64,000 bases of DNA from Alopecurus myosuroides (lineage: Eukaryota; Streptophyta; Magnoliopsida; Poales; Poaceae): the NCBI GenBank assembly GCA_028641055.1, contig CM054059.1, positions 435,244,167 through 435,308,166 of the forward strand. The letters run 5' to 3'. A program made the position numbers and the translations under genes. The notes beneath the pieces are model-generated. The model saw only the letters and a program-made list of their open reading frames with translations, had not been told where the DNA came from and searched no databases. Shown here in pieces: positions 41,488-53,830 of this stretch (position 1 is its first letter; the number at the start of each line of letters is the position of its first letter).

Positions 41488-42618
41488 TTTCATTGTAGTC
41501 AAGTCCTTCAACTTGAGAGTAGCCTTGAGCAACCAAACAAGCCTTGTTGCGGACCACTTGCCCATGAGAGTCTTGTTTGTTCCTATAAACCCATTTTGTT
41601 CCAATGACATTATGATCCTTGGGTCTTTTTACTAGAGATCATATTTTGTTTCTTTCAAAATTGTGGACCTCTTCGTGCATAGCTTGAACCCAATCTTCAT
41701 CTTCAAGAGCATCATACACTTTGATAGGTTCAACATGAGATACATAGGAGTGAGGACAACAAAATTGGAGTACTTGACCACGAGCGGATAAACTTCTTCC
41801 CAAACCACCAATAACATTCTTTTGATAATGAGACTTTTGATGACAAGATTTCCTACAGATTAGTGCATCATCGGTATTAGCATTTGAAGGTACATCCTCG
41901 TCATCTCCTTCATCAAGGCCATGATCTACCCGGAGTGGAGTTCTTGGTGAAGAGTCATCAATATCATGACCACCATTATCATTGGGTGGATATTTGATCA
42001 CTTTCTCGATGAGTGGTATCAATTTGAAGGTCATGTTCTTGTTCTCGGTCTATCGTTTGATTAGTGGTTGAAGTAGAGGGCTCCACCTGCATTGATCTTG
42101 TCCCATCCTAATTCGCCACAAGGTGTCCCTCAATGGGTATAAGTGGACCTATACCCATTCTTCCTATGACTATGGAGGAAGGTTCATCACGTACATCATC
42201 ACAATCAATTTGCTCCACTTGCGAGCCATTATCCTCACGAAACTCCACATTTTATATTCTTCAACACAGCCGCTAGCTATGTTGTAGATTCTATAAGCAT
42301 GAGAGTTTGTGGCATAACCAACAAATATTCCTGCAAAAGTTCTAGGATCAAATTTAGATAATCTAGTGCCTTTAATGTAGACTTGGCATTTACACCCAAA
42401 ACTCGAAGGTACTTGAGATTGGGTTTGTTACCGGTTAGGAGTTCATATGGAATCATTCCAATAATTGGATGGAAAAAGAGACAATTAGATATATGACAAG
42501 CGGTGTTGATGGCTTCGGCCCAAAAGTTATATGGGGATTTGAATTCGGCCATCATACTTCTTGCCATATCGATGAGTGTATGGTTCTTTCTCTCCGCCAC
42601 ACCATTTTATTGAGGGGT
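41488..42618 (-). pseudogene. Element D integrase C-part and RT start
   Basis: Minus strand. Integrase end: VAERKNHTLIDMARSMMAEF and FWAEAINTACHISNC (the catalytic Glu lies in AERKN), then LLTGNKPNLKYLRV. A variable linker is followed by YDALEDEDWVQAMHEEVHNF, the conserved start of Copia RT, and, after a frameshift near 41640, by HNVIGTKWVYRNK-type sequence up to the element F border. A TAA stop occurs just after TPQ at the element E border. Several frameshifts and stops make it nonfunctional. Confidence 0.87.
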
Positions 42619-42623
42619 GTACG
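42619..42623. repeat. Target site duplication of element E, left copy
   Basis: GTACG, repeated at 52914-52918. Confidence 0.95.
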
Positions 42624-44137
42624 TGATGACCCACAAGTATAGGGGGTGTACTGTAGTACTTTCGATAAATAAGAGTGTCGAACCCAACGAGGAGCAGAAG
42701 GTGTTGACAAGCAGTTTCGATGAAGGAATAACTGTAAATACTGAAAGATAAATTTGTAGGGGTTTTTGATATTGCAGATAAATAAAGTGCGAGTAAATAA
42801 AATGCAGTAATAATAACTGCAGCAAGTGGACCAATCCTTTCTTCAGCAAAGGACAAGCCGGTGGGTTTACTTATGATTAACAAACGTTCTCGAGGACACA
42901 CGGGAGGTTTCTGTCAAGTGCTTTTGTTTCATGCCGCTGAATAATCTTTAGTGTTTTGATAAGTGTTGTGTGGGTGAACCTATGCTAATGTACCGTCCCA
43001 TCCAAGAATAATACATACTTGTGATTATACCCCTTGCAAGCATCCGCAACTACAAGAAAGTAATTAAGAAATAAATCTAACCGCAGCTTTAAACTACGGG
43101 ATCCTACGCTCCCTCGTGTAATGGTTTCCTAACGGGGGTTTAGGTTTATGACACCCCGGCAACCCCACAATTAGTAGCCAAATACACGATGCATTCCCCT
43201 AGGCCCATAAATGGTGAAGTATCATGTAGTCTACGTTCACATGACACCACTAGAAGAATAACACCACAACTTAAATACCAAACCATTAAATATTACTCAA
43301 CATTACTTCACTACTAACAACTTGACTTCTCCCATGTCCTCAAGAACAACACAAACTACTCACAAGACATCATATGGATCATAATCAGAGGTGATATAAT
43401 GGATGATAACAATCTGGTCCTAAAGTGCTAACACCGACAAATCTCACGAGCATCAACTACTAACAAGTAATCCACACCGGGAGAGAGATCTAATGTAAAA
43501 CAATGATAGAGGACCCTAATTGTTACAGCGGTATGACGGTGGATGATGAGGGTGATGGTGTTGGTGGTGATGATGATCATGACGATGATGACGATCTTGA
43601 TGATGCCCGGAGTGATGACGGTGACGATGGCGATGATTTCTCCTCTCCGGAGAGGATTTTCCCCGGCAGATTTCTCCCCGCCAGAGAGCTTTTCTCTCTC
43701 GGGTGTTTTCCGCCCCCAGGCAGCGGCGGAATAATTCTTCGGTGATGGTATGGGGCTTAGAGTTCCCTGGGGGCCAAGTACGCGAAAGATATCCCCCCGA
43801 GGTGGGCCAGGGTGGCCACACCACCTGGTGGCGCGGCCAGGAGGGGGGCGCACCACCTGATGGTGTGGGCCCCTGGTGGCCCCCCTCTGGCTCCCCTTTT
43901 GGCTAGACTCCTCCTCTGAACTTCTAAGACACCCCCGATGTCCCCCTTCTTCTTCTTCTGATATTCTGAAATATGGTATCTCGACGGTGCTTTTTCCATC
44001 AGATTTCTGGTCCCGGTGTTTATTCTCAAAAAATTATGAAACATGCAAAATAAGATAAGGGATGCATCATAACATGAAATATATCGATGAATAACAACAA
44101 ATCATGATTAAAATAGTGATGCAAAATGGACGTATCA
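42624..44137 (-). repeat. Element E 3' LTR
   Basis: 1,514 bp, TGATGACCCACAAGTATAGG to GGACGTATCA on the plus strand. It holds a GAT/GAC-rich stretch at about 43535-43640 that looks like a coding ORF but is simple repeat. Confidence 0.93.
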
Positions 44138-44152
44138 ACTCCCGCCAAGCTT
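44138..44152 (-). other. Polypurine tract of element E
   Basis: Minus strand AAGCTTGGCGGGAGT directly before the 3' LTR. Confidence 0.85.
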
Positions 44153-45821
44153 AGACCTCGCTTGTCCCCAAGCGGAACTGAACTCATTAAACATGACTAC
44201 AGGTTTATGGAGTGAAGAGTCGATAAATAAATACGGACAAGAAGCATCACATTTATCTATACACCAATCATTATAGACAGCAACTTCCTCTCATATAACC
44301 TAACTTGAAGCGAGTAATGGGAGTCACAAACAAAGATGCAAAAGAGAGAATCAAAATTGGTGATGGCAAACTTCGTTCTTGGTCAGAGAACATTTAATGA
44401 TATCATACTTATCTTAGGTGAAGTCTTTATAACAAGGCTTAAATTTTAGATCTTAACATGTTTAATTATAACAATCCTTTTATAGTGATTCATAGATTTC
44501 AAAGTAATATTCATTCAGATAATAAAGCATGTGCTAAACAAAGAAGGATAGAAAACATGATTGAATAAATCAACATATAGATGGTGAGATCACAACAACT
44601 CAAATGCTTGATGGAGACAGAAAGGAATGGTTTTACTGACTCAACATAAAAGTAAAGGGTATGCCCTTCGTAGAGGGAAGCATGGATCACTCATGTGCTA
44701 GAGCTTTTATTTTGTAAAACAGAGGTATAAAATGGTTGACACTCCTCCCAACCTTTCTTACACAAACCATGGCTAACTGAATCCTCGGGTGCATGCCAAC
44801 AATCACATACCGTGGAGGAGTGTCTAAATTTTGAGAGAGGTGTATGTTTATGTCAACGAATGGCAAACAGAAAATACAGTACGTCACAAGCCAACTAGAC
44901 TTCACAAGAGCGGATCCCATTGAAGGATGCAACTGGTGTAGAATGCCATCCCTCTTTCTCTTTTGTTTACACAATTATGCTTTGACTGATAAATCAGGGG
45001 CAAAAATAGTGAAGAAAATTTGTATTATTATTTGGGGCTGGGAACCCCGCTGCCAGCTCTTCTAGCATTTTGATAAGCGGATGAAGCCACTAGTCTAGGT
45101 GTGTGAGTCCAATCAACAAGTGAGATAAAGATTTTCTATTTGCGTCCTCATAAGCTAAAACAGGAACACAAAACATGGATAATTTTGAAGGTTTTAAAGG
45201 TAACACATGAGCAATTTGCTTGGAGTGGCGGTGAAATACCACATGTAGGAAGGTATGGTGGACACAAATGGCAAGGTTTTGGGGCTCAAGGTTTGGATGC
45301 ACGAGAAGCATTCCCTCTCAGTACAGGATTTTTGGCTAGCAAGGCTGGGTAGCAAGCATAAGAGTTGAGGGAAAACCAACAAATATACATATGATGAAAC
45401 CAATCATGCAATCTTCATTGAAAGCCCAAGCTATCTTAACTTGTGAATACTAAGTTTATGAGCTAATAGGCAAATTCCTCTTTCTTATACTAGCATCTCA
45501 AAATATTATTTCTACTGACGCAAGCTAAGTTTGCCAAAACCAACTAGATTAACTTGATGATCTCTAAAGTGACACCAAATACTAACAACAAGCTCAACCA
45601 TATGACAGAAATTGAAAACTAAATTAAGGTGTGCAGAAAGTAAATGATGAAACTTCTCATTAATATTTCAAACGGACAACTCACACCAACGGATACAACG
45701 ATAACCAACTAAGATAAGATACTTCCATACTGCAAACCATCCTATATGATAACTTCTCTACTCATGATATGACTCTACTGAAAAGGTAAAAAGACGAAAC
45801 ATAGTGGTGTGATACAGCGGC
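44153..45821. other. Element E 3' noncoding region
   Basis: About 1.67 kb, A/T-rich, with no supported ORF, between two polypurine-type motifs. Its layout matches 22593-24246 of element B. Confidence 0.6.
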
Positions 45822-45835
45822 ACTCCCCCAAGGTT
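45822..45835 (-). other. Second (internal) polypurine tract of element E
   Basis: Minus strand AACCTTGGGGGAGT, 1,684 bases inside the terminal tract and just after the 3' ORF remnant stop. Confidence 0.65.
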
Positions 45836-45871
45836 GGAATAAACCGAGGGGATGCCAAAACCAATGATGAT

Positions 45872-46320
45872 TTATTTCTTCGGCGGTGATGAAGGTGGAA
45901 TCATTCGGTGAGGAGTCAGAAATCCTTTGATGATACGACGAAGCTCAATGTTTTTCGCCTCCAGAATTGCTACCTCGGCCTTGAGAATACGATATTGTTA
46001 GCAGAATTGATCGGCGACCAGGTGTGCTTCAGCTATCATAGGAAATATGTTGGGGTCTTGATCCTGAGGCACGGTCCCCTGCACATTATGAGAGTAGCGA
46101 CGCTGAGGGTTAATGGATCCCACAAATGTGGGGTTGCTCGTTGGCGCTGGTCTAGCCCTCCGGATCTCTTCCCTCAAGTTGTTAACCATGTCTTCCCTCC
46201 TTGCATCTATCTCTTCTTTCGTCGCCCATCCAGCGAAAGCACCCTCGTTGATGTCTTGCTGGATTTGTCGAAGACGACGTGCAGCATAATCCTCAATGCT
46301 ATAGCCGAAAGAGGACAGAT
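45872..46320 (-). pseudogene. 3' ORF remnant of element E
   Basis: Downstream of integrase the minus strand has an open stretch of about 105 codons beginning near FGYSIEDYAARRLRQI and including REDMVNNLREEIRRAR. It ends at a TAA (after VADQFC) and then continues in frame for about 38 codons (QYRILKAEVAILEAKNIELR, a coiled-coil-like heptad) to a TAA near 45872. A TAG lies upstream in the same frame. The position equals that of the ORF-1/env-like gene of Athila elements, but I do not recognise the family. A TATATAA on the minus strand near 46411-46418 could be its promoter. Confidence 0.55.
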
Positions 46321-46410
46321 TGACCTAGAAACTCCGAACTCCTGACAGGAAAAAAACTCGAAACGAAAACACGTCGAGAAAACGATATACGGACCTCGCG
46401 GGGTCCGGGG

Positions 46411-46418
46411 GATTATAT
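46411..46418 (-). promoter_or_regulatory. TATA-like box upstream of element E 3' ORF remnant
   Basis: Plus strand GATTATATAG, minus strand CTATATAATC, about 100 bases upstream of the 3' ORF remnant. A G/C-rich block lies before it. Promoter use is inferred. Confidence 0.4.
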
Positions 46419-46582
46419 AGCAAAAAGTCTTACAACGAAAGGAAGGTACTGGGTGAAAACGGGTCGGAGATGGACTCCGAGGCGTCCTCACCATAGCCCG
46501 CCTCATAATTTTTCATATTTTCCAAAAACAATAAAAAAAATTGGAAGATGTTTCGCGGACGTTTTCTTACCAAAACTGATAC

Positions 46583-47830
46583 CTATTCGAAAACTGACTC
46601 TGCAGTTTCTAAAATATGCTTCTTAATAAACTCCTCCGGGATTATGGCTCGAATACAATTAACATTTTCATTATAAGGATCTCCAGAAATATCATGCTTG
46701 AGTCTTTTGCCATTCACCACTTGTGAAGTGTTTTCTTCAAGGGAAACAATTTTAATTGCCCCCGAACGATATACCTCTTTGATAACAAAAGGTTCTTCCC
46801 ATCTCGAGAGTAATTTTCCTGCAAAAAATCTGAGACGAGACCTATACAATAGCACTTTCTCACCAACATGAAACTCTATTTTAATAATTCTCTTATCGTA
46901 CCACCTTTTAACTTTCTCTTTAAAGAGCTTAGCATTTTCATATGCTTCACTCCTCCATTCATCTAAAGAACTTAAGTCAAGCAACCTTTTCTCACCAGCA
47001 AGTTTAAAATATCTATTTAGGTCTCTCACTGCCCAATAAGCTTTGTATTCTAATTCTAGGGGCAAGTGACAAGCTTTTCCATAAACCATTTGATAAGGAG
47101 ACATGCTCATGGGATTTTTATAAGCAGTTCTATAAGCCCACAAAGCATCATTTAATTTCTTAGCCCAATTTTTTCTAGATTTGTTAACAGCCTTTTGCAA
47201 GATAGATTTGATCTCTCTATTTGATAATTCTACTTTCCCACTAGTTTGAGGATGTTAGGGTGAGTCAATTCTATGATTAACATCATATTTAGCAAGAGTC
47301 TTTCTAAAACCACCATGAATAAAATGAGAACCCCCATCAGTTATAAGATATCTAGGCACACCAAACCTAGGGAAAATAATGTCTTTAAGCATTTTAATGA
47401 TGTTTAACCATTAGAACTTTTAGTAGGTACAACTTCTACCATTTAGTAACATAATCAACAACAACAAGAATATGAGTGTAGCCTTGTGAAGGAGGGAAGG
47501 ACCCATAAAGTCAAAACCTCAACAATCAAACAGTTCAATAACAAGAGAATAATTCATAGACATTTCATTACGTCTAGAAATATTTCCAACCCTTTGACAT
47601 TGATCACAAGATAAAACATACTTTCTAGCATTTTTAAAGAGAGTAGGCCAATAAAAACCTGATTGTAGAATCTTATGTGCAGTTCTATCTCCAGCGCGAT
47701 GTCCTCCATAAGCACTACTATGACATTTTCTCAATATCTCTTGATGTTCATTTTCAGGAACACATCTTCGCATAATACCATCAACACCTTCTTTATATAA
47801 GTGTGGGTCATCCCAAAAATAATGCCTCAA
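46583..47830 (-). pseudogene. Integrase of element E
   Basis: N-terminal zinc finger at about 47570-47720: HRAGDRTAHKILQSGFYWP and CDQCQRVGN complete HHCC. The core is broken near 47400-47520, then shows LITDGGSHF (second Asp) and VELSNREIKSIL (catalytic Glu) at about 47180-47360 with a stop between. The C-terminal part is the open 205-codon frame 46583-47200 (WAYRTAYKNPMSMSPYQMVYG, then KVLLYRSRLRFFAGKLLSRW), typical for Athila integrases. Confidence 0.87.
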
Positions 47831-49789
47831 ATCATAGAAGATTTTCTTCTTTGTTGAGCTGTAAAGGTAGGAGGCAAATACTTGGAAACAATAAAGTTAG
47901 CATAATAAGCATACCATGGACTCTCTTGAGAGATCCCTTTTATTGCAGCCAACTGTTCATTAGGAAAACTATCATTAACAGGGATAGGATCATCAGAGAT
48001 ATTTTCTAATCTAGACAATTATCAGCAACAGGATTTTCAGCACCCTTCCTATCCACAATATGTAAATCAAACTCTTGTAAGAGAAGCACCCATCTAATAA
48101 GCCTAGGCTTAGCATCTTTCTTTTCCATAAGGTACTTAATAGCAGCATGATCAGTATGAATAGTAACTTTAGAATCAACAATATACTGCCTAAATTTATC
48201 ACAAGCAAAAAACTAAAGCTAGGAACTCTTTGTCAGTGGTAGCATAATTCTTTTGAGCAGCATCAAGAGTTTTACTAGCATAATGAATAACATTTAACTT
48301 CTTATCTACCTGCTGTCTAAGAACAGCACCTACAGCATAATCACTAGCATCACACATAATTTTACATGGTAAATTCCAATCAGGGGGTTGAACAATAGGG
48401 GCAGATATTAAATCCTTCTTTAAAATTTCAAAAGCTTCTTTACAATCTTCATCAAAAACAAAAGGTACATCCTTTTGAAGAAGATTAGTAAGAGGCTTTG
48501 ATATTTTAGAGAAATCTTTAATAAACCTTCTATAGAAACTAGCATGACCAACAATACTATGAATACCTTTGACATCCCTAGGACAGGGCATTTTCTCAAT
48601 GGCTTCAACTTTAGCTCTATCAACTTCAATACCTCTTTCAGAAATTTTATGTCCAAGAACAATTCCTTCATTAACCATAAAATGGCATTTCTCCCAATTA
48701 AGAACAAGATTAGTCTCCTCACATCTGTGCAAAACTTTATCAAGATTATGCAAACAATTATCAAAAGAATTTCCATAGATGGAGAAATCGTCCATGAAGA
48801 CTTCCACAATTTCTTCACAAAAACCATGAAAGATAACAGACATGCATCTTTGAAAAGTAGCAGGAGCATTACATAAACCAAAAGGCATACGTCTATAAAC
48901 ATAGGTTCCATAAGGACAAGTGAAATTGTTTTCTCTTGATCAGGCTTCCTAACAGCAATTTGAGAGAACCCAGAATAACAATCAAGAAAGCAGAAATGAG
49001 TTTTCTTAGACAACCTCTCTAACATTTGATCAATAAAAGGAAAGGATAATGATCTTTCTTAGTAACCTTATTAACTTTCCTAAAATCAATGCACATCCTA
49101 TAACCAACCACTACTCTTTGAGGAATAAGTTCATTATTTTCATTTGGCACAACAGTCATCCCTCCTTTCTTAGGGACACAATGCACATGACTAACCCATC
49201 TACTATCAGAAATAGGATAAATAATACCAACATCTAGGAGTTTTCTTACCTCATTTATTACCACATCCTTCATCTTAGGATTTAAATGGCGTTGATGTTC
49301 AACAACTGGCTTTGCATCAGGTTCAATATTAATAGCATGCTGACATATAGTAGGAGAAATCCCCTTCAAATCATCAAAAGTATAACCAATAGCACCTCTG
49401 TGTTTCCTCAATATTCCCAATAATCTCTCCTCTTCTTTAACAGAAAGTTTAGAACTAATAATAACAGGATATAATTTCTTATCATCAACATGAGCATATT
49501 TAAGATTGTCAGGCAAAGGCATTAAATAAAAAACAGGATCCTCCTTGGGTGGTAATGTGGTGCCCAAGTCTCCCACTGGTAAATTATGTTTCAGCATCGC
49601 TGACTGATGTAGGAAAATCTCGTCAATCTCATTTATTTCTTCCATGAAGACATCACTTTCGTGGTCTTCCATGTATTGCCGCAAAGGATTGTTAGGAGCA
49701 AGAGAAATAGCAGCCAATTGTTTAACTCTATAATTCTCATTAGGTAATTTAGCTTCACAAGGTGCTTTAGCAAATTTGGAGAAATTAAA
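47831..49789 (-). pseudogene. Reverse transcriptase and RNase H of element E
   Basis: The RT begins in the frame 49019-49717 (YPISDSRWVSHVHCVPKKGG, MCIDFRKVNK). It shifts near 49020 to a short frame with HFCFLDCYSGFSQI, then shifts again near 48900 to 48199-48888, with MPFGLCNAPATFQRCM and active site FMDDFS. RNase H starts CDASDYAVGAVLRQQ and continues, after a frame change near 48205, as [15 protein letters not shown]. At least three frameshifts make it inactive. Motifs are Athila type. Confidence 0.88.
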
Positions 49790-50818
49790 TTAATAAGACC
49801 CTCCATCAAACTTTGTAAGGATTTTCTCCTTTTTACAATCTATAACAGCACCACAAGTGTTTAATAAAGGTCTACCAAATATAATAGGACAAGTATCACT
49901 AGCAGAAGTGCCTAGTACTAGAAAATCAGCAGGATATTTAGTTTTACCACATAAGACCTCCACATCTCTAACAATACCAATTGGAGAAATAGTTTCCCTA
50001 TTAGCAAGTTGAATAATCACATCAATGTATTCAAGTTCACAAGAACCAATTTCATGCATGATTTCTTTATAAAGCTCATAAGGAATAGCATTAGAACTAG
50101 CACCAATATCACACAAACCATAATAGCAATGATCACCTATCCTAACAGATAGCACAGGAACACTAGGTTTCCAAGATTTACTAGGATGAGAGACAATATT
50201 ACAAGCATCTTCACAAAATATAACGTGTCCCTCTTCTATATTTTCAGAATTAAAGTCCTTTACTATTGCTAATGTAGGTTCTACAGTTATTTGTTCCTCA
50301 GGTTCTACAGGTTTCCTTGCAATTTTATTAACCACACTAGCTAACATAGAATGTTCTTTTACCTTAGCAGTGAAAGGCCTTTTCTCAATATAAGGTTCAG
50401 GCACAATACAATCAACGGTATGAACTTCTATATCTCTAGCAGGAACACAATCAATAGTATCTTTATAAGGTGCATGGTACTTATACCGTTCCTTTTTGGG
50501 AATATCAATATAAGAAGCAAAAGCCTTATATAAGTTTGCAGCAACTTGAGAATCAATACCATAAACAATACTAACATTATGAAAATCATCGAATGACATA
50601 AAAGTTTTAATGCATTCATAATCATAATTTATACCCGACTTTCTACCTTTGTTATTCTCCCATCCTTCAGTATTTTCTTGAATACGGTCAAGAAGATCCC
50701 ATTTAGCTTCATCCTTCATACGTGTAAATGATCCAGAACAAGAAGCATCCAATAAATCCTTCATGAAGAGAAAGCCTTGCATAGAAATTATTAATAACAA
50801 TATTACTGTGGAGCTCAT
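49790..50818 (-). pseudogene. Gag C-part and protease of element E
   Basis: 342 codons open. The N part is the end of gag (LLDRIQENTEGWENNKGRKS). The protease domain has YGLCDIGASSNAIPYELYK with the catalytic Asp in DIGAS, and IIFGRPLLNTCGAVIDC. It overlaps the gag frame (50709-51326) by about 110 bases in a different frame, so a frameshift mutation split an originally continuous reading frame. Confidence 0.82.
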
Positions 50819-51326
50819 GAATGGGGCATTTGAGCATTAGTAACTTCAATCTCCCCCATGCTTGGGCAATACTCTCTCCGTCATGAGGCCAAAAATTATA
50901 TATATAATTCCGATCTCTATGAATTTCACTAGGAGGATAGAATTTAGAACAAAAGAGAGGCACAATTTCCTCCCATCCAATAGTCTGGCTATTTTTCAGC
51001 AGTTTGAACCATTCAGCGGCTCGGCCTGTCAATGATATAGAGAATAATTTCCTATTCACTTGGCCCATTGTAATACCTGCACACTTGAGCAACTCGCATA
51101 ATTCATGTGAAAAGAGCAAATGATCACCAGGATAGACAGTTCCATCACCTGAATAGCAGTTATTCATAACATGTTTAACAATCTTTATAGGTATTTTAAA
51201 AGGATCCAAATCATCAGGCGGTGGGTCACTTACTACCCTAGCAGTGGCAGCAGTGCCCGCAAATAAGGACTCAAAAGGAGATCCAAACATAGTGTAATAA
51301 AGCAGTAGACAATAATAAAACATCAC
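50709..51326 (-). pseudogene. gag: Gag N-part of element E
   Basis: 205 codons open; the probable start is MFGSPFESLFAG at about 51293. The capsid region shows LTGRAAEWFKLLKNSQTIGW, FYPPSEIHRDRNYIYNF and ESIAQAWGRLKLLMLKCP, the Athila gag core. It shifts frame near 50800 into 49790-50818. It lies 50 bases from the primer site. Confidence 0.83.
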
Positions 51327-51376
51327 TTACAACAGAAGCTTCCTTTATCAATTCCACTTCTCAGTAGTGCTTCACT

Positions 51377-51393
51377 CCCCGGCAACGGCGCCA
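51377..51393 (-). other. Primer binding site of element E, tRNA-Asp
   Basis: Plus strand CCCCGGCAACGGCGCCA, perfect complement partner for tRNA-Asp priming on the minus strand, 11 bases from the LTR. Confidence 0.9.
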
Positions 51394-51404
51394 GAAAATA
51401 GTCT

Positions 51405-52913
51405 TGATGACCCACAAGTATAGGGGGTGTATCGTAGTACTTTCGATAAATAAGAGTGTCTAACCCAACGAGGAGCAGAAGGTGTTGACAAGCAGTTTCG
51501 ATGAAGGAATAACTGTAAATACTGAAAGACAAATTTCTAGGGGTTTTTGATATTGCAGATAAATAAAGTGCGAGTAAATAAAATGCAGAAATAATAATTG
51601 CAGCAAGTGGCCCAATCCTTTCTTCAGCAAAGGACAAGCCGGTGGGTTTACTTATGATTAACAAACGTTCTCGAGGACACACGGGAGGTTTATGTCAAGT
51701 GCTTTTGTTTCATGCCGCTGAATAATGTTTAATGTTTTGATAAGTGTTGTGTGGGTGAACCTATGATAATGTACAGTCCCATCCAAGACTAATACATACT
51801 TGTGATTATACCCCTTGCAAGCATCCACAACTACAAGAAAGTAATTAAGAAATAAATCTAACCGTAGCTTTAAACTTCGGGATCCTACGCTCCCTCGTGT
51901 AATGGTTTCCTAATGGGGGTTTAGGTTTGTGTCACTCCGGCAACCCCATAATTAGTAGCCAAATACACGATGTGTTCCCCTAAGCCCATAAATTGTGAAG
52001 TATCATGTAGTCGATGTTCACATGACACCACTAGAAGAATAACACCACAACTTAAATATCAAACCATTAAATATTACTCAACATTACTTCAGTACTAACA
52101 ACTTGACTTCTCCCGTGTCCTCAAGAACAACACGAACTACTCACAAGACATAATATGGATCATAATCATAGGTGATATAATGGATGATAACAATCTGGTC
52201 ATAAAGTGCTAACACCGATAAATTTCACAAGCATCAACTACTAACAAGTAATCCACACCGGGAGAGAGATCTAATGTAAAACAACGATAGAGGCCCCTAA
52301 TTGTTACAACGGGATGACGGTGGATGATGAGGGTGATGGTGGTGGTGGTGGTGGTGATGATGATGACGATCTTGATGATGCCCGGAGTGATGACGGTGAC
52401 GATGGGATGATTTCCCCTCTTCGGAGAGGAATTTGCCCGGCAGATTTCTCCCTGCCAGAGAGCTTTTCTCTCTCGGGTGTTTTCCGCCCCAGGAGGCGGT
52501 GGAATAATTCTTCGATGATGGTATGGGGCTTAGGGTTCCCTGGGGCCAAGTACGCGAAAGATATCCCCCAGAGGTGGGCCAGGGTGGCCACACCACCTGG
52601 TGGCGCGGCTAGGAGGGGGCGCCACCTGATGGTGTGGGCCCCTGGTGGCCCCCCTCTGGCTCCCCTTCTGGCTAGACTCCTCCTCTGAACTTCTAAGACA
52701 CCCCTGGTGTCCCCCTTCTTCTTCTGATCTTCTGAAATATGGTATCTCGACGGTACTTTTTCCATCAGATTTCTGGTCCCGGTGTTTATTGTCCAAAAAT
52801 TATGAAACATGCAAATAAGATAAAATAACATAAGGGATACATCATAACATGAAATAGATCGATGAATAATAGCAAATCATGATATAAAATAGTGATGCAA
52901 AATGGACGTATCA
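51405..52913 (-). repeat. Element E 5' LTR
   Basis: 1,509 bp partner of 42624-44137 with scattered substitutions and small indels. Confidence 0.93.
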
Positions 52914-52918
52914 GTACG
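52914..52918. repeat. Target site duplication of element E, right copy
   Basis: GTACG, matching 42619-42623; Copia D sequence resumes. Confidence 0.95.
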
Positions 52919-53830
52919 CAGCGCAAAATCGATGCCTTATCCCCTCATCACTCAATAATTCATCCATTGTGTAGTTCTTGAACTCTGACCCATTATCACT
53001 CCTTATTGCCAAGATCTTTGTATCATAATGACGTTGCACTTCCGTGGCCCAAACAATGAACTTTTGTCGGGTCTCGCTATTCTTCTTGATATAGAATACC
53101 CATGAGTATCTTATATAGTCATCAACAATCACCAAGCTATGTTTCTTCCCACCAAGACTATCATATGTAGGAGGCCCGAATAAGTCCAACTGAATAAGCT
53201 CAAAGGACCTATTTACGGAAATGATTGACTTCTTTGGGTGGTTCTTCTCATGCATCTTTCCGTCTATCCGAGAGATACAAGGAGTATCTTTGGAAAAATT
53301 AACACTTGTTAGTCCTTCCACATGGTCACCCTTCACAAGAGTTTGTAAGTTTCTCATATTAACGTGGCCCAAGCGACGATGCCAAAGCCACCCCACATCG
53401 TACTTAGCCATTAGACATGTGGCGATATGACTAGTTTCTTTCGAGAAATCCACTACATACATAACGTTCTCCACAAATAAAACAAAGGCTATTTTAAGAG
53501 AATATTGTGAAGGACAAGCATGTGATGAGATCCGAATATACATGTATAACCACATTCAAAAACTTGTAAATCGGAGAGTAGGTTATAGCCAAGGGACTCA
53601 ACAAGGAGGACTTTCTCAATGGATACATCCGGAGAAATGACCACCTTGACATGCCCCAATACCTTAAGATTCGAACCATCTTCAATAGTGACTTTTGATA
53701 ATTTGATGAGTTGAAGTTTTAAGTCTTCTAATACTTTTTTACTTTAGGTAATATGTGCGGAGCAACCATTATCAATCATCCAAGTTCCTCCACCGGAAGC
53801 ACAAACCTACAATGAATCAATTTCTTGTCT
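52914..53830 (-). pseudogene. Element D protease and integrase N-part
   Basis: Minus strand. Copia protease motif WMIDNGCSAHIT at about 53760-53800, a stop and frameshifts after it, then the GAG-pre-integrase finger WHRRLGHVNMRNLQTLV (about 53330-53400). The integrase core follows with QLDLFGPPTYDSLGGKKHSL (first catalytic Asp region, VDDYIRYSW) and AIRSDNGSEF (second Asp). It ends at the element E border after RHRFCAAY. The frame 52911-53555 is open; the protease side is broken. Confidence 0.87.

Larger units (their letters stand above)
42624..52913 (-). mobile_element. Element E: Athila-lineage Gypsy with complete but decayed pol
   Basis: 10,290 bp, LTRs 42624-44137 and 51405-52913 (about 1.51 kb, differing by several percent by eye), flanked by GTACG. 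Minus-strand order: 5' LTR, tRNA-Asp primer site, gag, protease, RT, RNase H, integrase, a 3' ORF remnant (about 45880-46320), internal polypurine tract, 1.67 kb of noncoding DNA, polypurine tract and 3' LTR. RT motifs (VFMDDFSIYGNS, CEETNLVLNWEKCHF) place it in the Athila lineage. It resembles wheat/barley WHAM- or Sabrina-like elements, unverified. Frameshifts break gag, RT and integrase. Confidence 0.92.

Noticed and set aside
43503..43856. Asp/His-rich ORFs in element E LTRs (also 52297-52831)
   Set aside because: They come from a GAT/GAC simple repeat inside the LTR and are not conserved as frames between the two LTRs.
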